Shown here one piece after another: positions 37,201 through 44,104 of a DNA stretch of 64,000 nucleotides (its first letter is position 1; the number at the start of each line of letters is the position of its first letter). The stretch is from Paenibacillus urinalis. GTDB taxonomy: Bacteria; Bacillota; Bacilli; Paenibacillales; Paenibacillaceae. The translations under genes were made by a program, and so were the position numbers. Where the stretch lies: positions 935,501-999,500 of the forward strand of contig NZ_CP118108.1 in assembly GCF_028747985.1 (NCBI RefSeq). Direction: 5' to 3'. The notes under the pieces are model-generated. The model had not been told where the DNA came from. It ran no database searches and saw only the letters and a program-made list of their open reading frames with translations.

Positions 37201-37893
37201 ATTCCGGAAGGAGCTAATCCCGCTTTAACTGGAATATACTACGGCGAAAGTGATGGCTCTGTAACCTATATGGGCGGAACGGTTCGGAATGGCTGGGTTA
37301 CAGCAGAGCTGAATCATTTTAGCTTCTATGCAGCGATGGAGTATGATAAATCGTTTGCTGACTTGTCTGTGGGTCATTGGGCAGAATCGGCTGTGAAACA
37401 GCTTGCGGCAAGGCAGATTGTTGAAGGCACGACCATGGAACGCTTCGAGCCGAATCGTACCGTTACGAGATCGGAATTCGCGACCATGCTGGCAAGACTG
37501 CTAGAACTTGAAGGAGAAGCACAAGCAGAATTTACAGACATCACCTCAGATCAATGGTTTGCAAACGAAGTGGGCTTAGCAGCAGATGCAGGAATCGTAC
37601 AGGGCTACACAGATGGTTCATTTGCTCCTGCACAGAGAATCACTCGTCAGGAGATGGCTGCTATGATCGTTCGTGCGTATACGTTCAAAACAGGTGAGAA
37701 GCCAGAAGCAGGGGATGCTGGCTATACGGATCTGAAGGATTCCCCTCAATGGGCTGTACAAGCAATCAAGGCGGCCCATAAGTTAGGTGTGGTTAATGGA
37801 TTCTCGGCAGATGAGTTCAGACCATTTGGCGTCGGTACTCGTGCCGAAAGCGCACAAATAATGTTCAACCTGGCCAATGTCTTGAATCCATAA
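31264..37893 (+). CDS. Giant SLH surface protein: phosphodiester glycosidase plus metallophosphoesterase
   Basis: 2209 residues. Signal peptide (1-~32, ending SVYAAM). A NAGPA-type phosphodiester glycosidase domain follows (~60-405; AGINGDFYDL, MNLDGGGSSTF). Next come an Ig-like region, a beta-sandwich CBM-like domain (~579-744), a cohesin-like domain (~857-975), and a purple-acid-phosphatase-like FN3 domain (~1084-1180). The metallophosphoesterase (~1187-1440) shows FGDSQ, HVGDMVD, GNHEVEG and NGHDHIYLRTYPL. Big2-type repeats (~1450-1800), an Asn/Ser/Glu-rich linker (~1803-1842) and a beta domain precede three SLH repeats (~2030, 2089, 2153). It should sit on the cell wall and attack glycan phosphodiesters, then the released phosphate. 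ATG 31264 is 7 nt after GGAG. Confidence 0.9.
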   Translation: MMIRWYRRSGQAFLAFLLALLFMLQPLGSVYAAMSEVPDTAFGRVLDVRKTELAPGADYTWYDMEIERGLEKMHFVEFNPDSPHLDLRAGTKGGYVYGMEGVSEMAEHTDAPGNRVIAGINGDFYDLSGYGTGVPNGLFVDQGRILNSGSSPFAFGLMEDGTSVYGKPKLTMSVTIDGTQTNLTSINRYRENNHLTLYTPDFYASTKTNASGTEVVLQVLEGDVKSGEAMKLKVLEVRANQGDAPLAEGTVVLSASGTKLPVVSSLAAGDELTASFQLDGEWQDASMVISGQGPLVKDGVVQTGVGPEGVHPRTAIGTKADGSIVLFEIDGRAPGFSEGVTTEELAKIMADIGVVDAMNLDGGGSSTFVARMPGTSDVQMLNRGSDGGERATGNGLLLVNTAPEGAASRLAVTPGEERILAGSSYQYHAAAMDQAGHPAEHEGAVTWSVSPDLGTISEDGILTAGQNAAAGQVSASAGGLEGTAEVEVVDQITELEFPDDIKTYNTGINVTLKVKALRDGQVIQSSNDVFEWRVEGDIGTIDDNGVFHSTNEGGQSGTIFVSYKGIETSMEVNVGVPPVVLEEFESIDSYKASGAAYNSVKVDLNTDPDYVRSGDGSIKLSYDFVGMTGTSGAYVSANSKAENIRIPGYPQKIGMWVYGDGQKHWLRAQVRDGNNAAFAIDFTGADYGVDWTGWKYVEANIPAGKTTPLTMDLPVRYMETNNNKKTAGAIYIDQIRAVYGPLDEDHEPPVITDVTPSEDTGVTTGTPVIHAHAADAGWDVEVHPGTTLIDPSKIRMYIDGEQVAHTLYPPEGRISYTPGLPLEDGYHTVKLAVRDLSGNQTIKEWNFTVDTGAPKFRYTTPEHVYAGHTYTVDISADQVDLLTGGHLELGFDTAFVKDISVVKGDKLAESQITRSVDAETGIARMQFSGLKSASLTDEDIIAQISYTVNGIASGSNAISFRSSELDMVGSNEPKSYRGASLKSEIKHELLLQWDENIAQNYVTTFTVTDENGEPVEGAKLFADGAEVGDGTLVTDASGQLRTGQLTEAMKSYDVQAIKDRQHSLVSEFTTSSLAGTETPYNITVGMGEDPTISRSFNWHTHPSVNETVVEIAEEEGFAGFNQPDVIRLSGDSSLFNTLDIGTIRVHKASADVLKPGTAYVYRVGDGTEHYSEQGSFTTAPDTGDYTKFLVFGDSQAADLAGFELWGRTMDAAIAEQPDAEFMVHVGDMVDNGFKEQQWNWWFSEVQEELMNLTAVTLVGNHEVEGTKENGYFLAHFNHPQNGIQNQKGTNYSFDYKNMHISVLNSEYDIEEQKAWLETDLENTDKQWKLVFFHRGPYASIYDTENVRTAWTPVFDEYNVDLVMNGHDHIYLRTYPLYNHEIVGEREGTTYIIPGSTGPKFYERTERYFQDVVEDEDIQMYSSVEVDGDTLTVTTKTVDGELVDVAVLENPTHTVEAPTSEIQVGDELQLSVSGMLPEDMEWSVTKPSEEQSEEGLEGLVEVSESGVVKAIKSGDVVVRATSKSSPNRFGDIKLHITDPEAPVAIDLKGKLWLKPGETDTTVVEAVYASGERMPITEGVQYESADPAIAEVDELGVVTAHAEGKVKIAAKYGGLTDDYDLQVIEEHLEPELAYIQFSGPEQLQVGEASATVTQAVYTDNSLHPLTEGVQYTSSEETVAAIDSEGTITALREGVTVISAVYGEFSNAFTLTVLDEEQPAVELERIGLTGIPSKLEVNDTAKALVNGYYSDATVSEITEGVRFSSSNDNVASIDANGLIRTHRKGETVITAVYGEESASQALRVEPSSDNTDPDEDNSESGNGSNEDNGSNNSNGEEEASNTPGQLIVSEEDLNALGSGEQIQFSMGNSFTELVMPGKAAELAKGKSITVQANNIRLVIPSEVLRKFADLASDEQLADSTIVLRAKAADEAEVSSWLSQAEDRYGANLQMGGAYDLTLSLEPSNGKVITLNEFEEPIVISLPIPEGANPALTGIYYGESDGSVTYMGGTVRNGWVTAELNHFSFYAAMEYDKSFADLSVGHWAESAVKQLAARQIVEGTTMERFEPNRTVTRSEFATMLARLLELEGEAQAEFTDITSDQWFANEVGLAADAGIVQGYTDGSFAPAQRITRQEMAAMIVRAYTFKTGEKPEAGDAGYTDLKDSPQWAVQAIKAAHKLGVVNGFSADEFRPFGVGTRAESAQIMFNLANVLNP

Positions 37894-37924
37894 GTTGTTC
37901 TCAGTGACAAGGAAGTTGTGTTAG

Positions 37925-37963
37925 TCAATCCCCCGGCTGTTAGGATCCCAGCCGGGGGATTGA
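37925..37963 (+). terminator. Rho-independent terminator of the giant SLH gene
   Basis: TCAATCCCCCGGCTG (37925-37939) has its exact 15-bp complement at 37949-37963. The T-tract after it is short and interrupted. Confidence 0.8.
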
Positions 37964-37983
37964 TATTTATTTCAAATATTTGG

Positions 37984-38012
37984 TTGACAAAGAATGCTGT
38001 CTTGCATATAAT
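37984..38012 (+). promoter_or_regulatory. Consensus sigma-A promoter of nrtR
   Basis: TTGACA (37984-37989), 17 nt, TATAAT (38007-38012): a perfect consensus promoter, directly followed by a palindromic operator. Confidence 0.85.
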
Positions 38013-38016
38013 ACAA

Positions 38017-38038
38017 TTAACAAATTGATAATTGTTAA
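38017..38038. promoter_or_regulatory. Putative NrtR operator 1 (nrtR promoter)
   Basis: TTAACAA-N8-TTGTTAA, extended by one flanking A-T pair, begins 5 nt after the -10 box. The same layout recurs in front of pncA (38960-38981), which supports a shared regulator. Confidence 0.7.
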
Positions 38039-38063
38039 TAAGTTACTTGAGGAGATCATGGTA

Positions 38064-38840
38064 ATGTCTAACATAGAAGCAATGGAACATTACGATATCA
38101 AGAAATATAGAACACCGGATGGTTATACCTCAGACATTGCTGTGTTCACTATTGTTCCTGTTCGAAATGAGGAGTTCAGACCTCCCGTGATGGATTTGAG
38201 AATTATGCTGATCCAGAGAAGCATGGTGAATAGTGAAGGTAAGCCAAATATTGAGGCGGGTAAATGGGCGCTTCCTGGTGGGTTTGTAGATCCGAAGGAA
38301 ACAGCATTCCAGAGCGCGGAGCGCGAGCTGCATGAGGAAACAGGGATACAGAATATTCATTTGGAGCACTTTGGCGTTTATGATAAGCCGGGGCGTGATC
38401 CGAGAGGCTGGATTATCACGAATGCCCATTTTGCTATCGTTCCAGAGCATGAGCTATCCGCAAGAGAAGCCAATGACGATGCAGCGGATGTGCAGCTGTT
38501 CTCGGTCAGCGAGGTGCTTGAGCTTGATCTGGCGTTTGACCATGCAGTCATTATCAAGGACGCTATACAGGTCATTAAGCAGAAGCTGCTCGAAACAACC
38601 GTTGCCAAACAATTCCTACCGGCAGAATTTACGTACTCTGAGCTACAGGCCGTTCTGCTTACCGTCACAGATGATTCAGCAATAACGTTAGAGGCTGCCT
38701 TCGCAAGAAAGATCAAGACACTGCCTTTTATTCAGGAAGTAGCGGGGCAGAAGACGACGAGAACGTCAAAAAGGCCGACGCAGCTATACCGATTTGTTGA
38801 TGTGTCCTTGAATAAGTCGATCTATCATGCGAAGCTGTAA
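38064..38840 (+). CDS. nrtR: NrtR, Nudix-related regulator of NAD metabolism
   Basis: 258 residues. An N-terminal Nudix domain with an intact box (GFVDPKETAFQSAERELHEE then TGI; residues ~75-98) is followed by a C-terminal winged helix with FTYSELQAVLLTV and AFARKIKTLPFI. This two-domain form is that of NrtR repressors, which sense NAD-derived metabolites such as ADP-ribose. The intact Nudix box leaves hydrolase activity possible; many NrtRs have lost it. ATG 38064 is 9 nt after GAGGAG. The next genes are a complete NAD salvage set with a matching operator, which fixes its role. Confidence 0.9.
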   Translation: MSNIEAMEHYDIKKYRTPDGYTSDIAVFTIVPVRNEEFRPPVMDLRIMLIQRSMVNSEGKPNIEAGKWALPGGFVDPKETAFQSAERELHEETGIQNIHLEHFGVYDKPGRDPRGWIITNAHFAIVPEHELSAREANDDAADVQLFSVSEVLELDLAFDHAVIIKDAIQVIKQKLLETTVAKQFLPAEFTYSELQAVLLTVTDDSAITLEAAFARKIKTLPFIQEVAGQKTTRTSKRPTQLYRFVDVSLNKSIYHAKL

Positions 38841-38848
38841 CCCTTAAT

Positions 38849-38887
38849 CTGACAGCACTTTGCAATAACATTGTGAAATGCTGTCAG
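38849..38887 (+). terminator. Long hairpin after nrtR, probable terminator
   Basis: CTGACAGCA (38849-38857) pairs with TGCTGTCAG (38879-38887), with an inner GCAAT/ATTGT stem. The downstream tract is A/T rich rather than a clean T-run, so termination may be partial. Confidence 0.5.
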
Positions 38888-38959
38888 AATAAAACTCTAA
38901 TAAGATACCTCAGTGCTCAGCAGGATTCACACAAGTATCATTTTTATTTATCTTATTAA

Positions 38960-38981
38960 TTAACAATTATGTAATAGTTAA
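38960..38981. promoter_or_regulatory. Putative NrtR operator 2 (pncA operon promoter)
   Basis: TTAACAA-N8-TAGTTAA matches operator 1 in 13 of 14 arm positions with the same 8-nt spacer. A weak TTCACA-N17-TATCTT promoter (38926-38954) ends just before it. Confidence 0.7.
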
Positions 38982-39011
38982 ATTAAATATTAAAGGAGCT
39001 GTTATTGGTTA

Positions 39012-39590
39012 ATGATGAACAATAAGAAAGCATTGATCCATATCGACTATACGCAAGACTTTGTAGCTAGTGATGGTGCATTGACCTGTGGTGAACCCGG
39101 ACAGCGAATTGAACGCAGAATTGCAGAGCTAACCGAAGAGTTCATTCAGCGAGGAGAGCCTGTCTTTTTTACAGTAGATGTGCATCAAGCAATTGACCCT
39201 TATCATCCTGAAACAAAGCTCTATCCGCAACACAACATCAAGGGCACAAGCGGTCGTATGCTCTATGGTGAACTGGAGAAGATCTATCAGCATAATAAGA
39301 AGAGCGAGAATGTATTTTGGATCGACAAGACAAGATATAGTGCATTTCAAGGAACAGATCTGGAACTGAGGCTCCGGGAACGCAGAGTAGAGGAGCTGCA
39401 TCTTGTAGGCGTCTGTACCGATATATGCGTTCTGCATACGGCAGTAGATGCTTACAATAAAGGTTATCAAATCGTTGTTCATGAGGATGCAGTTGCCAGC
39501 TTCAACACAGAGGGGCATCACTGGGCCATCGGACATTTTGCAGGAACTCTCGGCGCAGCGATCTATAGAAATGGAGGAACTATACGATGA
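39012..39590 (+). CDS. pncA: Nicotinamidase (isochorismatase-like hydrolase)
   Basis: 192 residues. The cysteine-hydrolase triad is visible: Asp in IHIDYTQDF, Lys in WIDKTRYSAF, and Cys in GVCTDICVLHTAVDA. It deamidates nicotinamide to nicotinate, the first step of NAD salvage. AAAGGAG lies 13 nt before ATG 39012 (ATG 39015 also possible), a long spacing. The stop overlaps the pncB start by ATGA. Confidence 0.9.
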   Translation: MMNNKKALIHIDYTQDFVASDGALTCGEPGQRIERRIAELTEEFIQRGEPVFFTVDVHQAIDPYHPETKLYPQHNIKGTSGRMLYGELEKIYQHNKKSENVFWIDKTRYSAFQGTDLELRLRERRVEELHLVGVCTDICVLHTAVDAYNKGYQIVVHEDAVASFNTEGHHWAIGHFAGTLGAAIYRNGGTIR

Positions 39591-41071
39591 ACAAAATCGA
39601 GCTTACGCAGTTGCAGCATCAGGATGACAGTATGGCACTGCATACGGATAAATATCAGATCAACATGGCAGAGGCTTATTGGCGGGATAACATGCATGAG
39701 CGTAAAGCCGTCTTTGAGGTATATTTTCGCAAGCTGCCTTTTCAGAACGGATATGCTGTTTTTGCCGGCTTAGAACGGGTAATACGTTATTTGAAGGGTT
39801 TTTCCTTTACAGAGAGCGATCTGGCATATCTGCGTGAGGAAGGATACGAAGAGGCATATCTTCAATATTTGCAAGGGCTGAGATTCACGGGGACAGTATA
39901 TTCGATGCAGGAAGGGGAGCTCGTATTTGCTAATGAACCGTTAATGCGCATTGAGGCACCACTGGCAGAAGCGCAGCTCGTGGAGACGGCCATTCTGAAC
40001 ATTGTTAACTTCCAAACCCTGATTGCAACGAAGGCATCTCGCATCAAGCAGGCCGCTGGCACCGATTCATGTGTTGAATTCGGGACACGAAGAGCACAGG
40101 AGATGGATGCAGCCATATGGGGAACCCGGGCCGCGTATCTTGCAGGATTCGATGCCACCTCCAATGTGAGAGCAGGGAAGCTGTTCGGCATTCCTGTCGC
40201 AGGAACACATGCCCATTCGATGGTTCAAGCGTACCGGGACGAATACATGGCCTTCCGAAAATATGGAGAGACTCATCAAGACTGTGTATTTTTGGTTGAT
40301 ACTTATGACACACTGAGGTCAGGTGTGCCTACGGCGATTCAGGTTGCAAAGGAACTGGGTGACCGAATTAACTTCAAGGGAATTCGTTTAGACAGCGGGG
40401 ACCTGGCTTATTTGTCCAAGGAAGCTCGCAGGATGCTGGATGAAGCGGGATATACCGAAGCTCAGATTTACGCATCCAACGATCTGGATGAACAAACGAT
40501 CATGAATCTGAAGTCACAAGGTGCACGAATTGATGTCTGGGGTGTAGGAACCAAGCTTATCACGGCCTACGATCAGCCTGCGCTTGGCGCGGTATATAAG
40601 CTGATTGCGATCGAGGATGAGAACGGGCAGATGGCAGATACGATCAAGATTAGCTCTAATCCGGAAAAAATATCGACCCCTGGCCGGAAAAAGGTGTACC
40701 GCATTATCAATAAAACGAATGGCAAGTCGGAAGGCGACTATATTGCACTCGATCATGAGGAGCCGTCCAAGGAGGAACGTCTCCATATGTTCCATCCAGT
40801 GCATACGTATATAGGTAAATTCGTTACTGAGTTTGAAGCCATAGCGCTTTATCATACGATTTTTGCAGACGGAGAATTGGTGTATAAACTTCCGACACTC
40901 CAAGAAAGTCGAGATTTTCTTAACCGTAATCTTAGTCTATTATGGGATGAATATAAGCGGACACTGAATCCGGCAGAATACCCGGTTAATCTGAGTAAAG
41001 CGTGCTGGGACAATAAAATGAAGCGGATTGATGAAGTGAGGCAGAGAGTGGCCGCAGCCATGAAAGAGTAA
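39587..41071 (+). CDS. pncB: Nicotinate phosphoribosyltransferase
   Basis: 494 residues. The NAPRTase fold is shown by LHTDKYQINMAEAYW at the N-terminus, EFGTRRAQEMDAA (the loop with the catalytic region), GTHAHSMVQAY, and DTYDTLRSG. It joins nicotinate to PRPP to give nicotinate mononucleotide. Length and motifs are normal. It is translationally coupled to pncA and followed by nadD after 13 nt. Confidence 0.95.
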   Translation: MNKIELTQLQHQDDSMALHTDKYQINMAEAYWRDNMHERKAVFEVYFRKLPFQNGYAVFAGLERVIRYLKGFSFTESDLAYLREEGYEEAYLQYLQGLRFTGTVYSMQEGELVFANEPLMRIEAPLAEAQLVETAILNIVNFQTLIATKASRIKQAAGTDSCVEFGTRRAQEMDAAIWGTRAAYLAGFDATSNVRAGKLFGIPVAGTHAHSMVQAYRDEYMAFRKYGETHQDCVFLVDTYDTLRSGVPTAIQVAKELGDRINFKGIRLDSGDLAYLSKEARRMLDEAGYTEAQIYASNDLDEQTIMNLKSQGARIDVWGVGTKLITAYDQPALGAVYKLIAIEDENGQMADTIKISSNPEKISTPGRKKVYRIINKTNGKSEGDYIALDHEEPSKEERLHMFHPVHTYIGKFVTEFEAIALYHTIFADGELVYKLPTLQESRDFLNRNLSLLWDEYKRTLNPAEYPVNLSKACWDNKMKRIDEVRQRVAAAMKE

Positions 41072-41084
41072 GGAGGGAGCGTCG

Positions 41085-41699
41085 GTGGCGAAAATAGGTA
41101 TCTACGGATCGTCCTTCGATCCTATTACGAACGTACATTTATGGACGGCCAGTACAGTGGCTCACCGTGCCAAGCTGGATAAAGTGATCTTCCTGCCTTG
41201 CTCAAGCAAGCGCCAGGACAAAACGATGAATGTCAGCGACGAGCATCGAATGAACATGATTAACATGGCGATTCAGAACAATCCCAAGTTTGAAGCAGAT
41301 CCTTACGAAATGCAGCAGCTTGGCTGGGAAATCGCGACCTACCTCACCCTTAGACATTACAGAGAGAAGTTCCCGGATGATGAAATCTACTTTATCATGG
41401 GTGCCGATCTGCTTGTGGATATCGGAGAGGGCAAATGGAGCCGGGCAGAGGAGCTTATTCGCGAGAATAAATTTATCGTTATGGCTCGAGACGGAATCAA
41501 CATGTTGTCTGCAATCAGCAAATCGCCGATTCTGAGGAACTCGGATGATGGATACACGTTTCACTTGATTGATAAGGGTCTGGCCATGGAGATCAGCTCA
41601 AGCTATATCAGAGATGAGTTGAAGATGGGGGGCGAACCCCGCTATTTAGTCCCTGATCCATGCTATGACTATATTAAAAAACATCAATTATATAAATGA
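41085..41699 (+). CDS. nadD: Nicotinate-nucleotide adenylyltransferase
   Basis: 204 residues. The nucleotidyltransferase N-terminus [14 protein letters not shown] (GxFDPxxxxH class) and the C-terminal [10 protein letters not shown] (ISSTxIR motif) are both present, with [11 protein letters not shown] between. It adenylates nicotinate mononucleotide. GTG 41085 follows AAGGAGGGAG. Most Bacillales carry nadD beside yqeK, so this operon copy may be a second paralogue dedicated to salvage. Confidence 0.92.
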   Translation: MAKIGIYGSSFDPITNVHLWTASTVAHRAKLDKVIFLPCSSKRQDKTMNVSDEHRMNMINMAIQNNPKFEADPYEMQQLGWEIATYLTLRHYREKFPDDEIYFIMGADLLVDIGEGKWSRAEELIRENKFIVMARDGINMLSAISKSPILRNSDDGYTFHLIDKGLAMEISSSYIRDELKMGGEPRYLVPDPCYDYIKKHQLYK

Positions 41700-41731
41700 T
41701 TTTTACATCAAAAATAGGGAGGAACCAACAA

Positions 41732-42550
41732 ATGAATACTCAAAAACAAATCATAGAAGAACTGAATGTAAAGCCTAGTATTGTCGCAAGTGAAGAGATC
41801 AGCGCAAGAGTGAATTTCCTGAAGGATTATTGCAAAAAGACAGGAGCCAAAGGATACGTGCTCGGCATCAGCGGCGGACAGGATTCCACATTAGCCGGGA
41901 GACTGGCTCAGCTGGCCGTGGAATCGCTGCGTGAGGAAGGATATGAAGCACGCTTTACTGCAATTCGTCTACCTTACGGAACTCAGCTCGATGAGGCGGA
42001 TGCAATGGCAGCTCTTGAGTTCATTCAACCAGACGATACAGTCGTATTTAATATCGAAGACTCGGTAAATGCCTTCACAAGTGAGTATAATTCAGCCGCA
42101 GGGCAAGCATTGGCAGATTATCACAAAGGGAACGTCAAAGCCAGAATGCGTATGATCGTGCAATATGCGGTTGCAGGCGAACGCGGAGCTCTGGTCATTG
42201 GTACAGATCACGCTGCAGAAGCGATTACGGGATTTTTCACCAAGTTTGGAGACGGCGGCGCAGACCTCATTCCCCTCTCGGGACTATCGAAGAGCCAGGG
42301 CCGGGAGCTGTTGAAGGAGCTTGGTGCCTCGGAACGTTTGTATTTGAAGACTCCGACAGCCGATCTATTGGACAATAAGCCTCAGCAAGCAGACGAGACC
42401 GAGCTAGGAATCACATATGAGACACTGGACAGCTATCTTACTGGACATGAGGTTGATTCGACATCTGCGGCGAAGATCGAAGCGCGTTACAAGGCTTCAC
42501 AGCATAAAAGAGAGCTTCCGGTTACTCCGCAGGATGAATGGTGGAAGTAA
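41732..42550 (+). CDS. nadE: NH3-dependent NAD synthetase
   Basis: 272 residues, without a glutaminase domain. The PP-loop [16 protein letters not shown] near residue 50, [20 protein letters not shown] and [15 protein letters not shown] are diagnostic. It amidates nicotinate adenine dinucleotide to NAD and completes the route encoded by the three genes upstream. ATG 41732 follows AGGGAGGA; the frame is open to 41696 but that part lacks a site. A strong terminator ends the operon. Confidence 0.95.
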   Translation: MNTQKQIIEELNVKPSIVASEEISARVNFLKDYCKKTGAKGYVLGISGGQDSTLAGRLAQLAVESLREEGYEARFTAIRLPYGTQLDEADAMAALEFIQPDDTVVFNIEDSVNAFTSEYNSAAGQALADYHKGNVKARMRMIVQYAVAGERGALVIGTDHAAEAITGFFTKFGDGGADLIPLSGLSKSQGRELLKELGASERLYLKTPTADLLDNKPQQADETELGITYETLDSYLTGHEVDSTSAAKIEARYKASQHKRELPVTPQDEWWK

Positions 42551-42640
42551 GTCGTAAGGATCAAATTTGACCGTAAACCCTGAAATCTCTAAAGTAGAAA
42601 TTCCCAGATTGACAATCCTTAATTTAGTATCTAAAAAGTA

Positions 42641-42686
42641 AAAGCTCCGAAAACCCACTGCAATCAAGGGTTTTCGGAGCTCTTTT
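42641..42686. terminator. Terminator between nadE and the minus-strand kinase gene
   Basis: AGCTCCGAAAACCC (42643-42656) has a perfect 14-bp complement (42668-42681) with T/A-runs on both sides, so it can serve both strands. Confidence 0.9.
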
Positions 42687-42700
42687 ATTAAGAGTTAATC

Positions 42701-43711
42701 CTATACAGGAATGCTCTTCATTTCATAGATTTTTTGGAGTGTATCGACATGCATGGTCTTCTCTTCATCATCCTCAGTGTGGAGATACCACTCCACGAGC
42801 CTGTACCCGAATGCGAGAAGGATCATCTCGTGTACACAATGCTCGGCGATAGGGGGTACATTCGCATATTCCGAAAATCCTTTGTAATACGCAGGGACAC
42901 ATCGCTGGTAATATTCGACCATATGATGAATATCCGCTTCATCCGCAATCAGGCTTGCGAGATCCTCGCCCAGGTAGCCCCATCCGGATGTATCCCAGTC
43001 GATGAGCGCGATTTTATCCTCGGAATAGATCAGGTTGGTGACCCAGAAGTCCCGGTGGCACAGCACGAGGGGCAATTTCTCGATGCGGGCAAATATCTCA
43101 TCTGAGTGCTCATCGATATCGATAAGCATTTGCCGCGCATGCTGCGGGAAAGCACAGTCCTCCGAGCGTATATAGTCATACACGACCGGCCATGACCGAT
43201 AACGCAGATACGTATTCTTCATGAGATCCGCAGGACTCAGATTGGTCAGACTCTGCAGTACAGCGGGCTGCTCTGCGTACAGCTTGCCTTGATAACGGCC
43301 TAACTCCAGCGCGGCGTGCTCATACATATCACCAGTCAAGTCTAAACCAGATACGCCATCGATATATTCCAGCCATAACTGGAATTCATCTTCTTCGGCA
43401 TTCATCTCCGCGTAATAACATGTCGGCCAGCGTAAGGCATCCGAGAACGTCGCTCCCAGATCAGATGCATAGAGATCATATTCCCGACGCCAAGAACCCG
43501 GATCGCCGTATCGGTCCCATTTCTTCTGGATTTTCAGCACGATATGGTATGGCAATTTGTCGCCATCCATGGTTTCGGCGCTCCCAGTAACGAGGTACAC
43601 ATTTCCTACTGTGCCGCCTTGTAACGATATGGTTTGAAAGTCAGTGGAGATAATATGGGTCTTGAACTGCTGGCTTAAGGCATGGATCAGTGCTTCAATT
43701 TTAATATTCAT
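42701..43711 (-). CDS. APH/choline-kinase-fold phosphotransferase under leader attenuation
   Basis: 336 residues. The APH catalytic loop LCHRDFWVTNLIYSEDKIAL with Brenner-type HxDxxxxN, and the metal Asp in LIDWDTSGWGYLGEDLASL, are intact. The N-lobe has ISLQGGTVGNVYLV and IVLKIQ. The substrate is not predictable from sequence, but the 5' leader encodes a 10-residue peptide followed by mutually exclusive antiterminator and terminator stems, the arrangement of genes induced by ribosome-stalling antibiotics. I infer a role in resistance to a ribosome-targeting drug. AAAGGAG lies 5 nt before ATG 43711. Confidence 0.85.
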   Translation of the reverse strand: MNIKIEALIHALSQQFKTHIISTDFQTISLQGGTVGNVYLVTGSAETMDGDKLPYHIVLKIQKKWDRYGDPGSWRREYDLYASDLGATFSDALRWPTCYYAEMNAEEDEFQLWLEYIDGVSGLDLTGDMYEHAALELGRYQGKLYAEQPAVLQSLTNLSPADLMKNTYLRYRSWPVVYDYIRSEDCAFPQHARQMLIDIDEHSDEIFARIEKLPLVLCHRDFWVTNLIYSEDKIALIDWDTSGWGYLGEDLASLIADEADIHHMVEYYQRCVPAYYKGFSEYANVPPIAEHCVHEMILLAFGYRLVEWYLHTEDDEEKTMHVDTLQKIYEMKSIPV

Positions 43712-43742
43712 TTTTAGCTCCTTTAATATTGTTTGTTAGACG

Positions 43743-43795
43743 CAAAAAAGATACGACCTTCATCGTATCTGCAAACAGCAATATTCACGAAAGGT
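43743..43795 (-). promoter_or_regulatory. Transcription attenuator (terminator/antiterminator) of the APH-type gene
   Basis: On the minus strand AGATACGA-TGAAGG-TCGTATCT is followed by TTTTT (43743-43770), an intrinsic terminator ~30 nt before the gene. An upstream arm ACCTTTCGT (43787-43795) can instead pair with ACGATGAAGGT (43756-43766), which includes the left arm and loop of the terminator. That arm can also be captured by CACGAAGG (43912-43919) at the leader-peptide ribosome binding site. Three exclusive pairings of this kind describe a classical attenuator. Confidence 0.8.
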
Positions 43796-43866
43796 TACTT
43801 TGGATGGCATACCAAATAATACGGGCGTTTTCCCGCTTCTAATTGTGCATGCCTGCTATTCAGTTT

Positions 43867-43899
43867 CTAAGACAGAACCACCATATAAGTCGCAGCCAT
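43867..43899 (-). CDS. Leader peptide MAATYMVVLS of the APH-type gene
   Basis: A 10-codon ORF with AAGGGAG 9 nt before its ATG (43899), ending TAG at 43867. An upstream in-frame ATG at 43908 abuts the site and is unlikely to be used. It is followed by a 7-bp GGCATGC/GTATGCC stem (one G-T pair), the antiterminator arm and the terminator. A ribosome initiating or stalled here would cover CACGAAGG and free the antiterminator arm. Confidence 0.65.
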   Translation of the reverse strand: MAATYMVVLS

Positions 43900-43950
43900 T
43901 AAAAACATCTCCCTTCGTGTCAGGAACTTGCTTATCACTAAGCTATATAT

Positions 43951-43979
43951 AAAATATCCTTTATTGGAAAAATAATCAA
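43951..43979 (-). promoter_or_regulatory. Putative promoter of the attenuated APH-type gene
   Basis: On the minus strand TTGATT (43979-43974), 17 nt, TATTTT (43956-43951). It would give a leader of ~230 nt containing the peptide and attenuator. Confidence 0.45.
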
Positions 43980-44104
43980 TATAAAGTTCAGATGCCTGCT
44001 TGAAACAATGGAGAGAACGAACAGTTATCAACCTAATGAACGGGCAGGTTAATGTAGTGAACTGTCGAATATTTGATTTAGAAGTTCCATTAACGGAGGG
44101 TACC

